Shown: piece by piece, positions 39,355 through 49,461 of the stretch
Layout of the letters: each line of letters begins with the position of its first letter
How positions within the stretch are numbered: position 1 is the first letter of the stretch
From: Streptomyces sp. NBC_01429
GTDB lineage: Bacteria > Actinomycetota > Actinomycetes > Streptomycetales > Streptomycetaceae
Reading direction: 5' to 3'
Assembly (NCBI RefSeq): GCF_036231945.1
Contig: NZ_CP109599.1
Location: 4,000,501-4,064,500 of the forward strand
DNA length: 64,000 bases
The notes under the pieces: model-generated
Told to the model about the DNA's origin: nothing
The model's database searches: none
Seen by the model: the letters and a program-made list of their open reading frames with translations, nothing else
Translations under genes and position numbers: made by a program

Positions 39355-42021
39355 TTACTCCTCGTGCTCCCCGGCCGAGGACTGAGTGCCCTCGGCTACG
39401 ACCTCGGCCGTACCGGCCTCGTCGGTCAACGGGTCATCACTCCCGTCGACCTCTTCGGCCTCACGCCCCGCCTCGGCATTGCGTGCGATACCGACGACGG
39501 CATCGCGCTTGCCCAGGTTGATCAGTTGGACGCCCATGGTGTCACGGCCCGTCTCCCTGACTTCGTTGACGCGCGTGCGAATCACACCGCCGCCGAGCGT
39601 GATGGCAAGGATCTCATCAGTCTCCTCGACCACCAACGCGCCGACGAGGGAACCGCGGTCCTCCACGATCTTGGCAGCCTTGATACCGAGGCCGCCGCGA
39701 CCCTGGACGCGGTACTCGTCGACGGCGGTCCGCTTCGCGTACCCGCCGTCCGTTGCGGTGAAGACGAAAGTACCGGGCCGGACGACATTCATCGAGAGCA
39801 GCTCGTCGCCTTCGCGGAAACTCATCCCCTTGACGCCTGATGTCGCTCGTCCCATTGGCCGAAGGGCGTCGTCCGTCGCGGTGAACCGGATGGACTGCGC
39901 CTTCCGGCTGATCAGCAGCAGATCGTCCTCCGCCGACACCAGCTCGGCGCCGATCAGCTCGTCGTCCGTGCCGGATTCCGTCTCGCGGAGGTTGATCGCG
40001 ATGACTCCGCCGGCGCGCGGCGAGTCGTAATCCTTGAGCGGGGTCTTCTTCACCAGCCCCGCCTTTGTTGCGAGAACGAGATACGGCACGGCCTCGTAGT
40101 CCCGGATCGCCAGGATCTCGGCGATCTGCTCGTCCGGCTGGAAAGCCAGCAGATTGGCCACGTGCTGACCGCGCGCGTCCCGGCCGGCGTCCGGCAGCTC
40201 GTACGCCTTGGCCCGGTAGACCCGGCCCTTGTTCGTGAAGAAGAGCAGCCAGTGGTGCGTCGTCGAGACGAAGAAGTGGTCGACGATGTCGTCTTCCTTG
40301 AGCTTCGTCCCGCGCACGCCCTTGCCGCCGCGCTTCTGCGAGCGGTAGTCGTCCGCCTTCGTACGCTTCACATAGCCACCACGCGTGATCGTGACGACGA
40401 TGTCCTCCTCGGCGATCAAGTCCTCCATGGACATGTCACCGTCGAAGGGTACGAGCTTCGAGCGCCGGTCGTCGCCGAACTTGTCGACGATGACCGTCAG
40501 TTCCTCACGGATGATCTGACGCTGCTTCTCCGGCGAGGCCAGGATCGCGTTGTACTCGTTGATCTTCTGCTGGAGCTCGTCGTGCTCGGCGACGATCTTC
40601 TGCCGCTCCAGCGCGGCCAGCCGGCGCAGCTGCATCTCCAGGATCGCGTTCGCCTGGATCTCGTCGATCGTGAGCAGCCCCATCAGGCCCTCGCGCGCGA
40701 TCTCCACCGTGTCACTGCGCCGGATCAGCGCGATGACCTCGTCGATCGCGTCCAGCGCCTTGAGCAGACCGCGCAGGATGTGCGCCCGCTCCTCGGCCTT
40801 GCGCAGCCGGAACTTCGTCCGCCGGACGATGACCTCGATCTGGTGCGTCACCCAGTGCCGGATGAACGCGTCCAGGGACAGCGTGCGCGGCACACCGTCC
40901 ACCAGCGCCAGCATGTTCGCGCTGAAGTTGGACTGGAGGTCGGTGTGCTTATACAGGTTGTTCAGCACGACCTTGGCGACCGCGTCCCGCTTCAGGACGA
41001 CGACCAGCCGCTGTCCCGTGCGCGAGGACGTCTCGTCACGGACGTCGGCGATACCGCCGACCCTGCCGTCCTTGACCAGGTCGGCGATCTTCTGCGCGAG
41101 GTTGTCCGGGTTGGTCTGGTACGGCAGCTCCGTGACCACCAGGCACTGGCGGTTCTGGATCTCCTCGACCTCGACCACCGCGCGCATCGTGATCGAGCCG
41201 CGGCCCGTCCGGTACGCCTCCTCGATGCCCTTGCGCCCCACGACCAGCGCGCCGGTCGGGAAGTCCGGCCCCTTGATCCGCTCGATGAGCGCGTCGAGCA
41301 GCTCCTCGTGGCTCGCCTCCGGGTGCTCCAGCGCCCACATCGCGCCGGCCGCGACCTCCCGCAGGTTGTGCGGCGGGATGTTCGTGGCCATACCGACGGC
41401 GATGCCCGCCGAACCGTTGATCAGCAGGTTCGGGAAGCGCGCCGGCAGGACCGTCGGCTCCTGGTTGCGCCCGTCGTAGTTGTCCGTGAGGTCGACGGTG
41501 TCCTCGTCGATGTCCCGGAGCATCTCCATCGACAGCGGCATCATCTTGCACTCGGTGTACCGCATGGCGGCGGCCGGGTCGTTGCCCGGGGAACCGAAGT
41601 TGCCGTTGGAGTCCACCAGCGGCATCCGCATCGACCACGGCTGCGCCAGGCGCACCAGCGCGTCGTAGATCGAGGAGTCGCCGTGCGGGTGGTACGTACC
41701 CATGACGTCACCGACGACGCGGGCGCACTTGTAGAAGCCCTTCTCGGGCCGGTAGCCGCCGTCGTACATCGCGTACAGCACACGGCGGTGTACGGGCTTG
41801 AGGCCGTCCCGTACGTCCGGCAGCGCGCGCGACACGATGACGGACATCGCGTAGTCGAGATACGAGCGCTGCATCTCCGTTTCGAGCCCGACGGGCTCTA
41901 CGCGCATCGCCAGTCCCTCCACCGCCTCGACGGCCTCCTGGACCACGGGGGTGCCAGGGGTGCCGGGGACGCCGGAGTTCTCGGGGAGGTCAGGGTTGTC
42001 AGGGGTGTTCTCGTCGGCCAT
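39355..42021 (-). CDS. gyrA: DNA gyrase subunit A
   Basis: An 888-residue GyrA, the breakage-reunion subunit that introduces negative supercoils with GyrB. The active tyrosine is in AAMRYTECKM. The quinolone-determining region reads HPHGDSSIYDALVRLAQPW, with Ser and Asp at the usual resistance positions, so no classical resistance change is seen there. The GyrA-box in the C-terminal beta-pinwheel is QKRGGKGVRG. A 35-residue Pro/Glu-rich N-terminal extension precedes the conserved start (METEMQRSYL region), as in other Streptomyces. It follows gyrB by about 50 bases. Confidence 0.98.
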   Translation of the reverse strand: MADENTPDNPDLPENSGVPGTPGTPVVQEAVEAVEGLAMRVEPVGLETEMQRSYLDYAMSVIVSRALPDVRDGLKPVHRRVLYAMYDGGYRPEKGFYKCARVVGDVMGTYHPHGDSSIYDALVRLAQPWSMRMPLVDSNGNFGSPGNDPAAAMRYTECKMMPLSMEMLRDIDEDTVDLTDNYDGRNQEPTVLPARFPNLLINGSAGIAVGMATNIPPHNLREVAAGAMWALEHPEASHEELLDALIERIKGPDFPTGALVVGRKGIEEAYRTGRGSITMRAVVEVEEIQNRQCLVVTELPYQTNPDNLAQKIADLVKDGRVGGIADVRDETSSRTGQRLVVVLKRDAVAKVVLNNLYKHTDLQSNFSANMLALVDGVPRTLSLDAFIRHWVTHQIEVIVRRTKFRLRKAEERAHILRGLLKALDAIDEVIALIRRSDTVEIAREGLMGLLTIDEIQANAILEMQLRRLAALERQKIVAEHDELQQKINEYNAILASPEKQRQIIREELTVIVDKFGDDRRSKLVPFDGDMSMEDLIAEEDIVVTITRGGYVKRTKADDYRSQKRGGKGVRGTKLKEDDIVDHFFVSTTHHWLLFFTNKGRVYRAKAYELPDAGRDARGQHVANLLAFQPDEQIAEILAIRDYEAVPYLVLATKAGLVKKTPLKDYDSPRAGGVIAINLRETESGTDDELIGAELVSAEDDLLLISRKAQSIRFTATDDALRPMGRATSGVKGMSFREGDELLSMNVVRPGTFVFTATDGGYAKRTAVDEYRVQGRGGLGIKAAKIVEDRGSLVGALVVEETDEILAITLGGGVIRTRVNEVRETGRDTMGVQLINLGKRDAVVGIARNAEAGREAEEVDGSDDPLTDEAGTAEVVAEGTQSSAGEHEE

Positions 42022-42072
42022 TGCTGGTCAGTGTTCCTTTCGGCCTTTTCGAATCCGTCAGCTGAGACCGAC

Positions 42073-44130
42073 TCAGATGTCGAGGAAGCGGACGTCCTTG
42101 GCATTGCGCTGGATGAAGGACCGCCGGGCCTCGACGTCCTCGCCCATCAGCACCGAGAAGAGATCGTCGGCCTGGGCCGCGTCGTCCAGGGTGACCTGGC
42201 CGAGCACGCGGTGGTCGACGTCCATCGTGGTGACCCGCAGCTCCTCGGCGTTCATCTCGCCCAGGCCCTTGAAGCGCTGGATCGAGTCCTCGCGGATCCG
42301 CTTGCCGTTCTGCTTGCCCAGCTCGACCAGGGCGTCGCGCTCCCGGTCGGAGTAGGCGTACTCGAAGTCGTCCCGGCCCCACTTGATCTTGTACAGCGGC
42401 GGGCGCGACAGATAGACGTGTCCGGCCTCGACCAGCGGGCGCATGAAGCGGAACAGGAACGTCAGCAGCAGGGTGTTGATGTGCTGACCGTCGACGTCGG
42501 CGTCCGCCATCAGGATGATCTTGTGATAGCGGAGCTTCTCGATGTCGAAGTCCTCGTGCACCCCGGTGCCGAACGCCGAGATCAGCGCCTGCACCTCGGT
42601 GTTCTGGAGGATCTTGTCGATCCGCGCCTTCTCGACGTTCAGGATCTTGCCGCGGATCGGCAGGATCGCCTGGTACATCGGGTTACGGCCCGACTTCGCC
42701 GAGCCGCCGGCGGAGTCACCCTCGACGATGAAGATCTCGCACTTGGAGGGGTCGTTGGACTGGCAGTCGCTCAGCTTGCCCGGCAGCGAGGCGCTCTCCA
42801 GCAGCCCCTTGCGGCGGGTCAGGTCACGCGCCTTGCGGGCCGCGACCCGGGCCGTGGCGGCCTGGATCGACTTGCGGATGATGTCCGCGGCCTCGTTCGG
42901 ATTGCGGTCGAACCAGTCCGTCAGGTGCTCGTGCACGATCTTCTGCACGAAGGTCTTCGCCTCGGTGTTGCCGAGCTTCGTCTTCGTCTGGCCCTCGAAC
43001 TGCGGCTCGCCGAGCTTCACCGAGATGATCGCCGTCAGACCCTCGCGGATGTCCTCGCCCGCCAGGTTGTCGTCCTTCTCGCGCAGGAACTTCTTCTCGC
43101 GCGCGTAGCGGTTGACCAGACCGGTCATCGCCGCGCGGAAGCCCTCCTCGTGCGTACCGCCCTCGTGCGTGTGGATCGTGTTCGCGAACGAGTACACGCC
43201 CTCGCTGTACTGGGCGTTCCACTGCATCGCGATCTCGACCGAGAGCAGCCGTTCCTTGTCCTCGGCCTCGATGTCGATGACCGTCGGGTGGATCAGCTCG
43301 CCCTTGCGCGAATTGAGGTACTTCACGAAGTCGACGATGCCGCCCTCGTAGAAGTACGTCACCGAGCGGGCCGGCGGCTCCTCGCCGGGGTCCTCGGTGG
43401 CGTCCGTGCCCGCGACGTCGGCGCCCACGACGGCCTTCGCCGACTCGCGTTCGTCCGTCAGCGTCAGGGTCAGGCCCTTGTTGAGGAAGGCCATCTCCTG
43501 GAAGCGCCGCGACAGCGTCTCGAAGGAGTAGTCCGTCGTCTCGAAGACGTCCGGGTCGGCCCAGAACGTGACCGTCGTACCGGAGTCGGCCGTCTCCTCG
43601 TTGCGCTTGAGCGGCGCGGTCGGCACGCCCAGCTTGTAGTCCTGCGTCCAGCGGTGACCGTCCGTCTTGACCTCGACCGCGACCTTCGTCGACAGCGCGT
43701 TGACGACGGAGACGCCCACGCCGTGCAGACCGCCGGAGACGGCGTAGCCGCCGCCGCCGAACTTGCCGCCCGCGTGCAGCACGGTCATCACGACCTCGAC
43801 GGCCGGCTTGCCCTCGGACGGAACGATGCCCACCGGGATCCCGCGGCCGTTGTCGATCACCCGGACCCCGCCGTCGGCGAGGATCGTGACGTCGATCGTG
43901 TCCGCGTGCCCGGCCATCGCCTCGTCGACGGCGTTGTCGACGACTTCCTGCACAAGGTGGTGGAGCCCGCGCTCACCGGTCGAGCCGATGTACATGCCGG
44001 GCCGCTTGCGGACCGCGTCCAGACCTTCGAGCACGGTGATGGCACTGGCGTCGTAGGCGTTGGTCACCTCGCCGTGCTCGCCAATGCCGGTGGACGGAGT
44101 CTTCTCATTGGGGTTGCCGGAATCGGCCAC
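42073..44130 (-). CDS. gyrB: DNA gyrase subunit B
   Basis: A 685-residue GyrB, the ATPase subunit. The GHKL fold shows VDNAVDEAMAG, DNGRGIPVG and GLHGVGVSVVNALS. The Toprim domain shows IVEGDSAGGSAK and ADADVDGQHI. The end, RRSFIQRNAKDVRFLDI, is the canonical C-terminus. GTG at 44130 (VADSGNPNE) is the usual Streptomyces start; the open frame extends 14 codons further without homology. A 500-base leader separates it from the DUF721 gene. Confidence 0.98.
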   Translation of the reverse strand: MADSGNPNEKTPSTGIGEHGEVTNAYDASAITVLEGLDAVRKRPGMYIGSTGERGLHHLVQEVVDNAVDEAMAGHADTIDVTILADGGVRVIDNGRGIPVGIVPSEGKPAVEVVMTVLHAGGKFGGGGYAVSGGLHGVGVSVVNALSTKVAVEVKTDGHRWTQDYKLGVPTAPLKRNEETADSGTTVTFWADPDVFETTDYSFETLSRRFQEMAFLNKGLTLTLTDERESAKAVVGADVAGTDATEDPGEEPPARSVTYFYEGGIVDFVKYLNSRKGELIHPTVIDIEAEDKERLLSVEIAMQWNAQYSEGVYSFANTIHTHEGGTHEEGFRAAMTGLVNRYAREKKFLREKDDNLAGEDIREGLTAIISVKLGEPQFEGQTKTKLGNTEAKTFVQKIVHEHLTDWFDRNPNEAADIIRKSIQAATARVAARKARDLTRRKGLLESASLPGKLSDCQSNDPSKCEIFIVEGDSAGGSAKSGRNPMYQAILPIRGKILNVEKARIDKILQNTEVQALISAFGTGVHEDFDIEKLRYHKIILMADADVDGQHINTLLLTFLFRFMRPLVEAGHVYLSRPPLYKIKWGRDDFEYAYSDRERDALVELGKQNGKRIREDSIQRFKGLGEMNAEELRVTTMDVDHRVLGQVTLDDAAQADDLFSVLMGEDVEARRSFIQRNAKDVRFLDI

Positions 44131-44636
44131 GAAGCGCCCTTTCTGGCACAGCACAGGCCGTTCTCCGAGCAAGCGGGAAGCGGCTGCGTCGTTCGGCTTG
44201 TGTCAGCATCTGTTGACTGCTCCCGCAAGCACAGCGGGAATTGCCATCAGTCTACCGGTAGCGCCGACCCGAATGGGGGTTTGCCGGTACCTGAGTCCGC
44301 ATGTGCCGCCCTGAATGAGCGGCTCACGACTCCCCATATTCGGGAAGGGGCTCCAAGAGGCTCACACCGGCATTGAGCGCTTCGGCCTGTCAACCTCCCG
44401 CTACGGTGAGGGACGCCTCACTCGGCGGGGCCTTCCGGCCGGGTCGGCGCGGCGTACGGCAGGGGTACGGAGGCGGTACGGAGCGGGTGCCGCGCGGCCG
44501 TCGCCGAGGCGGTTCCGGGGGTGCCGGGGAGGGCGGCGGGCGGCCGCGGGGAGGGGCTGTCGGGGCGGTGGGAGGCGGGGACAGGGCAGGGGCGGCAGGG
44601 CCGCGTACGCGGGCGGCGAACCGGCCCGGCCGCCTG
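44131..44636. other. gyrB upstream region without a gene
   Basis: I see no believable gene on either strand in these 506 bases. The first half (44150-44340) is relatively AT-rich and probably holds the gyrB promoter, which in Streptomyces responds to supercoiling. The second half (44400-44636) is very GC-rich spacer after the DUF721 stop. I could not place -10/-35 boxes with confidence. Confidence 0.5.
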
Positions 44637-45260
44637 TCAGCCGTACGTGTCGCCCGGCCCCTGGCTGCCCGGCGCCCGCAGCCGGCCGGACCGCGACGGC
44701 GGTCCGCCGGGCCCCAGGACCTTGATCGTCCGTACGGTGCCGTGCCCCAGGTCCTCGTTCAGCCGGGCCACCAGCCGGGGCGCCAGCAGCCGCAGCTGCG
44801 TCGCCCACGCCGTCGAGTCGCACCGTACGGTCAGCACCCGCTCGTCATGGCCGTCGTCGTACCGCTGCGGCACGCAGTGCTTGGCCAGGTCCTCGCCGAC
44901 GATCTGCGGCCACCGGCCCATCACGCCGCCCACCGCCGCGGGCGTCTCCCAGCCGCGCTCGGTGATCAGCCGGTTGATCGCCGCCCCGAGCGGCAGCGGA
45001 TCGCGGCCGTCGGCGCCCGACCCGGAGCGCAGCCCGCCACCGCGCCTGGCCTGCTTCTTCTGCTGCACGGCGGCGCCGCGCGCCCGCGCCTGCTCCTTCG
45101 CCGCGCGCAGCGCGACCCGCGCAAGATCCACGCCCGACGCCTCGGGAACCGGCGGCGGCGCGCTCTCGGCGGGCGCCTGGGCCCCCAGCCCGGGCAGTTC
45201 GGCGGACGACTGCCCCGACGGCCGTCCCGACGGGTCGGGCGCCGTACCCCGGCCGCTCAT
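44637..45260 (-). CDS. DUF721 (DciA-like) protein
   Basis: A 207-residue protein of the DUF721 family. The conserved domain covers about residues 75-175 (INRLITERGWETPAAVGGVMG; ERVLTVRCDSTAWATQLRLL). Members named DciA are the helicase-loading operators of bacteria that lack DnaC/DnaI, which fits the place between recF and gyrB near oriC. The start overlaps the recF stop. The first 70 residues are a charged, variable extension. Confidence 0.88.
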   Translation of the reverse strand: MSGRGTAPDPSGRPSGQSSAELPGLGAQAPAESAPPPVPEASGVDLARVALRAAKEQARARGAAVQQKKQARRGGGLRSGSGADGRDPLPLGAAINRLITERGWETPAAVGGVMGRWPQIVGEDLAKHCVPQRYDDGHDERVLTVRCDSTAWATQLRLLAPRLVARLNEDLGHGTVRTIKVLGPGGPPSRSGRLRAPGSQGPGDTYG

Positions 45261-46381
45261 ACCCGCTCCACCGCGCCGTCGGCGACCTCGAACCGCGCCC
45301 CCGCCAGCACGCCCGGCACGTCGTCGTCCACCGCGGCCGTCACCAGTACCTGTTCGCCCGGAACCACCAGCTCCGCCAGCCGCTCGCGCCGCCGCGCGTC
45401 CAGCTCGGCGAAGACGTCGTCCAGGACCAGCACCGGCTCGTTCCCCTCGGAGCGCAACAGGTCGTACGAGGCCAGCCGCAGCGCCAGCGCGTACGACCAG
45501 GACTCGCCGTGGCTCGCGTACCCCTTCGCCGGCAGCTGGCCGAGCTTGAGCACCAGATCGTCCCGGTGCGGGCCGACCAGCGTCACGCCCCGTTCGATCT
45601 CCTGCTTGCGCACGGCGACCAGGGCGGCCAGCAGCCCCTCGTACATCTCGTCGCGCGAGCCCACGACCGGCTCCTCGGCGGAGGAACGGTACTCCAGCGC
45701 CACCGGACCGCCCCCGGGCGCCAGCTGCTCGTACGCCTTGTCGGTCAGCGGCTGCAAGGTCGCGATCAGATCCGCCCGCTGCGCGAGCAGCTCAGCGCCC
45801 GCCCGCGCCAGATGCTGGTCCCAGACGTCCAGCGTCGACAGGTCCATGCCACGACCGCCGTGCCGCCGCGCCATCGCCGCGGACTTCAGCAGCGTATTGC
45901 GCTGCCTGAGCACCCGGTCGTAGTCGGAGCGCACCCCCGCCATCCGGGGCGAGCGCGCGGTGATCAGCTCGTCCAGGAACCGGCGGCGCTCGCCCGGGTC
46001 GCCCTTGATCAGCGCCAGGTCCTCCGGGGCGAACAGCACGGTCCGTACGATGCCCAGCACATCACGCGGTCTGACCTGCGAGGACCTGTTGACGCGCGCC
46101 CGGTTGGCCCGGCCGGGGTTGAGTTCCAGCTCGACCAGCTGCGACCGCTCGCCCTGCGTCACGGCCGCCCGGATCACCGCGCGCTCCGCGCCCATCCGCA
46201 CCAGCGGGGCGTCGGAGGAGACCCGGTGGCTGCCGAGGGTCGCCAGATAGCCGACCGCCTCGACCAGATTGGTCTTCCCCTGCCCGTTCGCCCCCACGAA
46301 CGCGGTGACGCCCGGATCGAGAGGGACCTCGACCCGGGCGTAGGAGCGGAAGTCGGCCAGCGACAGATGCGTGACGTGCAT
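45257..46381 (-). CDS. recF: DNA repair and gap-filling protein RecF
   Basis: A 374-residue SMC-like ATPase. Walker A is FVGANGQGKTNLVEA, the signature motif is in the SYALALRLASYDLL region and Walker B is PVLVLDDVFAELD. RecF loads RecA at gaps with RecO and RecR. Length and location, between gnd and DUF721 in the dnaN-gyrB operon, match the genus. ATG start 46381 sits 55 bases after gnd. Confidence 0.97.
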   Translation of the reverse strand: MHVTHLSLADFRSYARVEVPLDPGVTAFVGANGQGKTNLVEAVGYLATLGSHRVSSDAPLVRMGAERAVIRAAVTQGERSQLVELELNPGRANRARVNRSSQVRPRDVLGIVRTVLFAPEDLALIKGDPGERRRFLDELITARSPRMAGVRSDYDRVLRQRNTLLKSAAMARRHGGRGMDLSTLDVWDQHLARAGAELLAQRADLIATLQPLTDKAYEQLAPGGGPVALEYRSSAEEPVVGSRDEMYEGLLAALVAVRKQEIERGVTLVGPHRDDLVLKLGQLPAKGYASHGESWSYALALRLASYDLLRSEGNEPVLVLDDVFAELDARRRERLAELVVPGEQVLVTAAVDDDVPGVLAGARFEVADGAVERV

Positions 46382-46436
46382 GGGTGTACGCGGGCCTCTC
46401 CCGGTCCGGGGCGCTTCTCGGTGCTTCTGGGTGCTG

Positions 46437-47324
46437 CTACTTCTTCGGAGCGTTCGACTCGACCGCGTGGCCGCCGAACTGGTTGCGCAGTGCCGCGATC
46501 ATCTTCATCTGCGGCGAGTCGTCCTGGCGCGACGCGAACCGCGCGAAGAGGGAAGCGGTGATCGCGGGCAGCGGCACCGCGTTGTCGATGGCCGCCTCGA
46601 CCGTCCAGCGGCCCTCGCCGGAGTCCTGCGCGAAGCCGCGCAGCTCGTCCAGGTGCTCGTCCTCGTTGAGGGCGTTGACCGCCAGGTCGAGCAGCCAGGA
46701 ACGGATGACCGTCCCCTCCTGCCAAGACCGGAAGACCTCCCGGACGTCCGTGACCGAGTCGACCTTCTCCAGCAGCTCCCAGCCCTCGGCGTACGCCTGC
46801 ATCATGGCGTACTCGATGCCGTTGTGGACCATCTTGGCGAAGTGCCCGGCGCCGACCTTGCCGGCGTGGACCGAGCCGAAGTCGCCCTCGGGCTTGAGCG
46901 CGTCGAAGATCGGCTGGACCTTCGTGACGTTCTCGGGGTCGCCGCCGTACATCAGCGCGTAGCCGTTCTCCAGGCCCCAGACGCCGCCGGAGACACCGCA
47001 GTCGAGGAAGCCGATGCCCTTGATGCCCAGCTCGACGGCGTGCTTCTCGTCGTCCGTCCAGCGGGAGTTCCCGCCGTCGACCACGACATCGCCCGGTGAG
47101 AGCAGCTCGGCCAGCTCGTCGACGGTCGCCTGGGTCGCGGCGCCCGCCGGGACCATCACCCACACCACGCGCGGGCCCTTGAGCTTGCCCACCAGCTCCT
47201 GAAGGCTGTGCACATCGGCGAGGTCCGGATTGCGGTCGTATCCGATGACAGTGTGGCCGGCGCGGCGGATGCGCTCGCGCATATTGCCGCCCATCTTGCC
47301 GAGACCGACGAGACCGAGCTCCAT
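46437..47324 (-). CDS. gnd: 6-phosphogluconate dehydrogenase, decarboxylating (short type)
   Basis: A 295-residue enzyme that makes ribulose 5-phosphate and NADPH from 6-phosphogluconate. The Rossmann start is MELGLVGLGKMGGNM. The substrate-binding motif is CGVSGGVWG and the catalytic Lys/His region is GAGHFAKMVHNGIEYAMMQA. It is the shorter NAD-type form found between dnaN and recF in Streptomyces, an unusual metabolic insert in a replication operon. Confidence 0.96.
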   Translation of the reverse strand: MELGLVGLGKMGGNMRERIRRAGHTVIGYDRNPDLADVHSLQELVGKLKGPRVVWVMVPAGAATQATVDELAELLSPGDVVVDGGNSRWTDDEKHAVELGIKGIGFLDCGVSGGVWGLENGYALMYGGDPENVTKVQPIFDALKPEGDFGSVHAGKVGAGHFAKMVHNGIEYAMMQAYAEGWELLEKVDSVTDVREVFRSWQEGTVIRSWLLDLAVNALNEDEHLDELRGFAQDSGEGRWTVEAAIDNAVPLPAITASLFARFASRQDDSPQMKMIAALRNQFGGHAVESNAPKK

Positions 47325-47401
47325 CAGGCGTTCCTTACACGTTGAGGCGATTCGTACCCGGGCCCGAGCCTACGCCCGGACCCGGCTACTCACCTGTGGG
47401 G

Positions 47402-48532
47402 TCAGCCGCTCAGGCGTACCGGCATGATCAGGTACTTGTACGCCTCGTCCGCCTCGGCCTTCACGTCCGCCTTGCCGCTCAGCAGCGCCGGCTTCGTGGA
47501 GGTCGTAAAGGACAGCTGGGCCACCGGGGAGTCGATCGCACTCAGACCGTCCAGCAGGAAGGTCGGGTTGAAGGCGATCGAGATGTCGTCGCCGTCCAGC
47601 TGCGCGTCCACGCGCTCCACAGCCTGTGCGTCGTCGCTGGAACCCGCTTCCAGGATCAGGACGCCCTGCTCGAAGCTGAGCCGTACGGGCGTGTTGCGCT
47701 CGGCGACCAGGGCCACGCGCTTGACGGCCTCGACGAACGGAGCGGTCTCGATCACCGCGACCGAGTTGAACTCGGTGGGGAACAGCGTCCGGTACTTCGG
47801 CAGGTCGCCCTCGAGCAGCCGGGTGGTGGTGCGACGGCCCGCGCCCTCGAAGCCGATGAGGCCCTCGCCGGCGCCCGACCCGGAGAGCGCCAGGGTGACC
47901 GTGTCACCGCTGGTGAGCGCCTTGGCGGTGTCCAGCAGCGTCTTGGCGGGCACCAGCGCGACGGCGGAGATGTCCGCGGCTTCCGGCTTCCACAGGAACT
48001 CGCGGACCGCGAAGCGGTAGCGGTCGGTCGAGGCCAGGGTGACGGTGTCGCCCTCGATCTCGATCCGTACGCCGGTCAGCACCGGCAGCGTGTCGTCGCG
48101 GCCCGCGGCGATGGCCACCTGGGCGGCGGCGGAGGCGAAGACCTCGCCGGGCACGGTGCCGGTCGCGGTGGGCATCTGCGGCAGCGCGGGGTACTCGTCC
48201 ACCGGCAGGGTGTGCAGCGTGAAGCGGGAGGACCCGCAGACCACCGTCGCCCGTACACCGTCTGTGGAGATCTCCACCGGCCGGTTGGGCAGGGCGCGGC
48301 AGATGTCGGCGAGCAGCCGGCCCGATACGAGAACCGTGCCGTCCTCCTCGACCTCCGCGTCCACCGAGACCCGTGCCGAGACCTCGTAGTCGAAGCTGGA
48401 GAAGCTGAGTGCGCCGTCCTCGGCCTTCAGCAGAAGGCCCGCGAGTACGGGCGCCGGCGGACGGGCCGGGAGGCTGCGGGCCACCCAGGCCACCGCCTCA
48501 GCGAGTACATCGCGCTCCACCCGGATCTTCAC
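47402..48532 (-). CDS. dnaN: DNA polymerase III beta clamp
   Basis: A 376-residue sliding clamp that holds polymerase III on DNA. The three-fold repeat is present; VKIRVERDVLAEAVAWVARS is the canonical start and EADEAYKYLIMPVRLSG the end, including the binding pocket. GTG at 48532 with CAGGAGG before it is the right start; the longer frame runs into the origin. The gene lies on the side of oriC opposite to dnaA. Confidence 0.98.
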   Translation of the reverse strand: MKIRVERDVLAEAVAWVARSLPARPPAPVLAGLLLKAEDGALSFSSFDYEVSARVSVDAEVEEDGTVLVSGRLLADICRALPNRPVEISTDGVRATVVCGSSRFTLHTLPVDEYPALPQMPTATGTVPGEVFASAAAQVAIAAGRDDTLPVLTGVRIEIEGDTVTLASTDRYRFAVREFLWKPEAADISAVALVPAKTLLDTAKALTSGDTVTLALSGSGAGEGLIGFEGAGRRTTTRLLEGDLPKYRTLFPTEFNSVAVIETAPFVEAVKRVALVAERNTPVRLSFEQGVLILEAGSSDDAQAVERVDAQLDGDDISIAFNPTFLLDGLSAIDSPVAQLSFTTSTKPALLSGKADVKAEADEAYKYLIMPVRLSG

Positions 48533-49391
48533 CGGAACCGCCTCCTGCTGTTGCTGACTCGCCCTGCTGGCCTTCGTCGTGGCTGTGATGCCGGGGACCA
48601 GTCTGACGTACGGCACCGACAGTCGGTGCGGCTGCGGGTCAAGTCGGTGCGAGAGGCGGCGCGGGCTCCGAGCCGAAGTTGTGCACAGGCCCCACTTCGA
48701 AGCAGATCTATCGCTAACTCAAGGGGGTAGTAGTAGTAGGGCCTGTGGAAACCGTGGATAACGTCGTCTGCGCAGGTCAGCGCCGGTTTTTTGTCCACCG
48801 GTCCTGTGGGCGCAGCCCGTGGACAACCGGCCTCTTCTGTGGACAGGCGAAAGTTGTGCACACCCGATGCACAGGGGAGCCCTACTTCTCCCCAGCTGCG
48901 TCCCCAGGTTTACCCACCTTCCCCACAGCCCAACCCGCCCCCTTGGTGTGACGCCTTTCACTCGACTCAGCGATCCCGCGCGTTTCGTTGCCGAACAGTG
49001 GACAGCGCTGTGGAGAAGGTGTGGGCAACCGGGCCCTGCCTGTGGGCCGCCGGTGGACAGTCGCGACGTGCCCCTGTGGACGGAAATTCTGTCCACAGTC
49101 TGTGGACAAGCTTCGGCCACAAATCCACAGGGCTCTGACCTGGCTCGACGCCCCAGCGTCCACCGCGCCTGTGGACAGGATCTGAACAACTTACGGGTCC
49201 CCAGGCTGTGGACGGAAGATTCTCCCCCGATCTGTGGAGAAGTGGGCCCTGCGGCCTTGTATTCGAACAGCGACGACCCGCCGACGACCCGCCGGTGCCC
49301 CGCCCAAGGCCCGGCGAGGCCGTCCCGGAGACCCGCGGCGTCCTTCCGAGGCGCCCGGCAGGACGCGTCCAGGGCACCGCGGGACGACGAA
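48533..49391. other. Chromosomal origin oriC with DnaA-box clusters
   Basis: About 860 non-coding bases between dnaN and dnaA packed with DnaA boxes near the Streptomyces consensus TTGTCCACA. Clear ones lie at 48679-48687, 48791-48799, 48818-48826, 48838-48846, 48854-48862, 48997-49005, 49052-49060, 49075-49083, 49089-49097, 49101-49109 (exact complement of the consensus), 49170-49178 and 49207-49215, in both directions. Degenerate copies raise the number further. The stretch 48700-48740 is comparatively AT-rich and could help unwinding. Confidence 0.95.
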
Positions 49392-49441
49392 GGGGCGCCC
49401 CGGAGGACCGTCTCCGTACGACGGTCTCCCCGGGGCGCCCC
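49392..49441 (-). terminator. dnaA terminator
   Basis: A very strong hairpin, about 21 bp, with a 7-base loop and one small bulge (GGGGCGCCCCGG against CCGGGGCGCCCC at the base). It lies 20 bases past the dnaA stop and isolates oriC from dnaA transcription. Confidence 0.85.
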
Positions 49442-49461
49442 AGGCCCTGTCCGGGCGGCTG

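Noticed and set aside
40162..44376. A plus-strand open frame of 1404 codons opposite gyrA and gyrB
   Set aside because: It is the antisense shadow of two strongly conserved genes; its composition (Arg/Leu/Asp/Val runs) follows from their codon bias.
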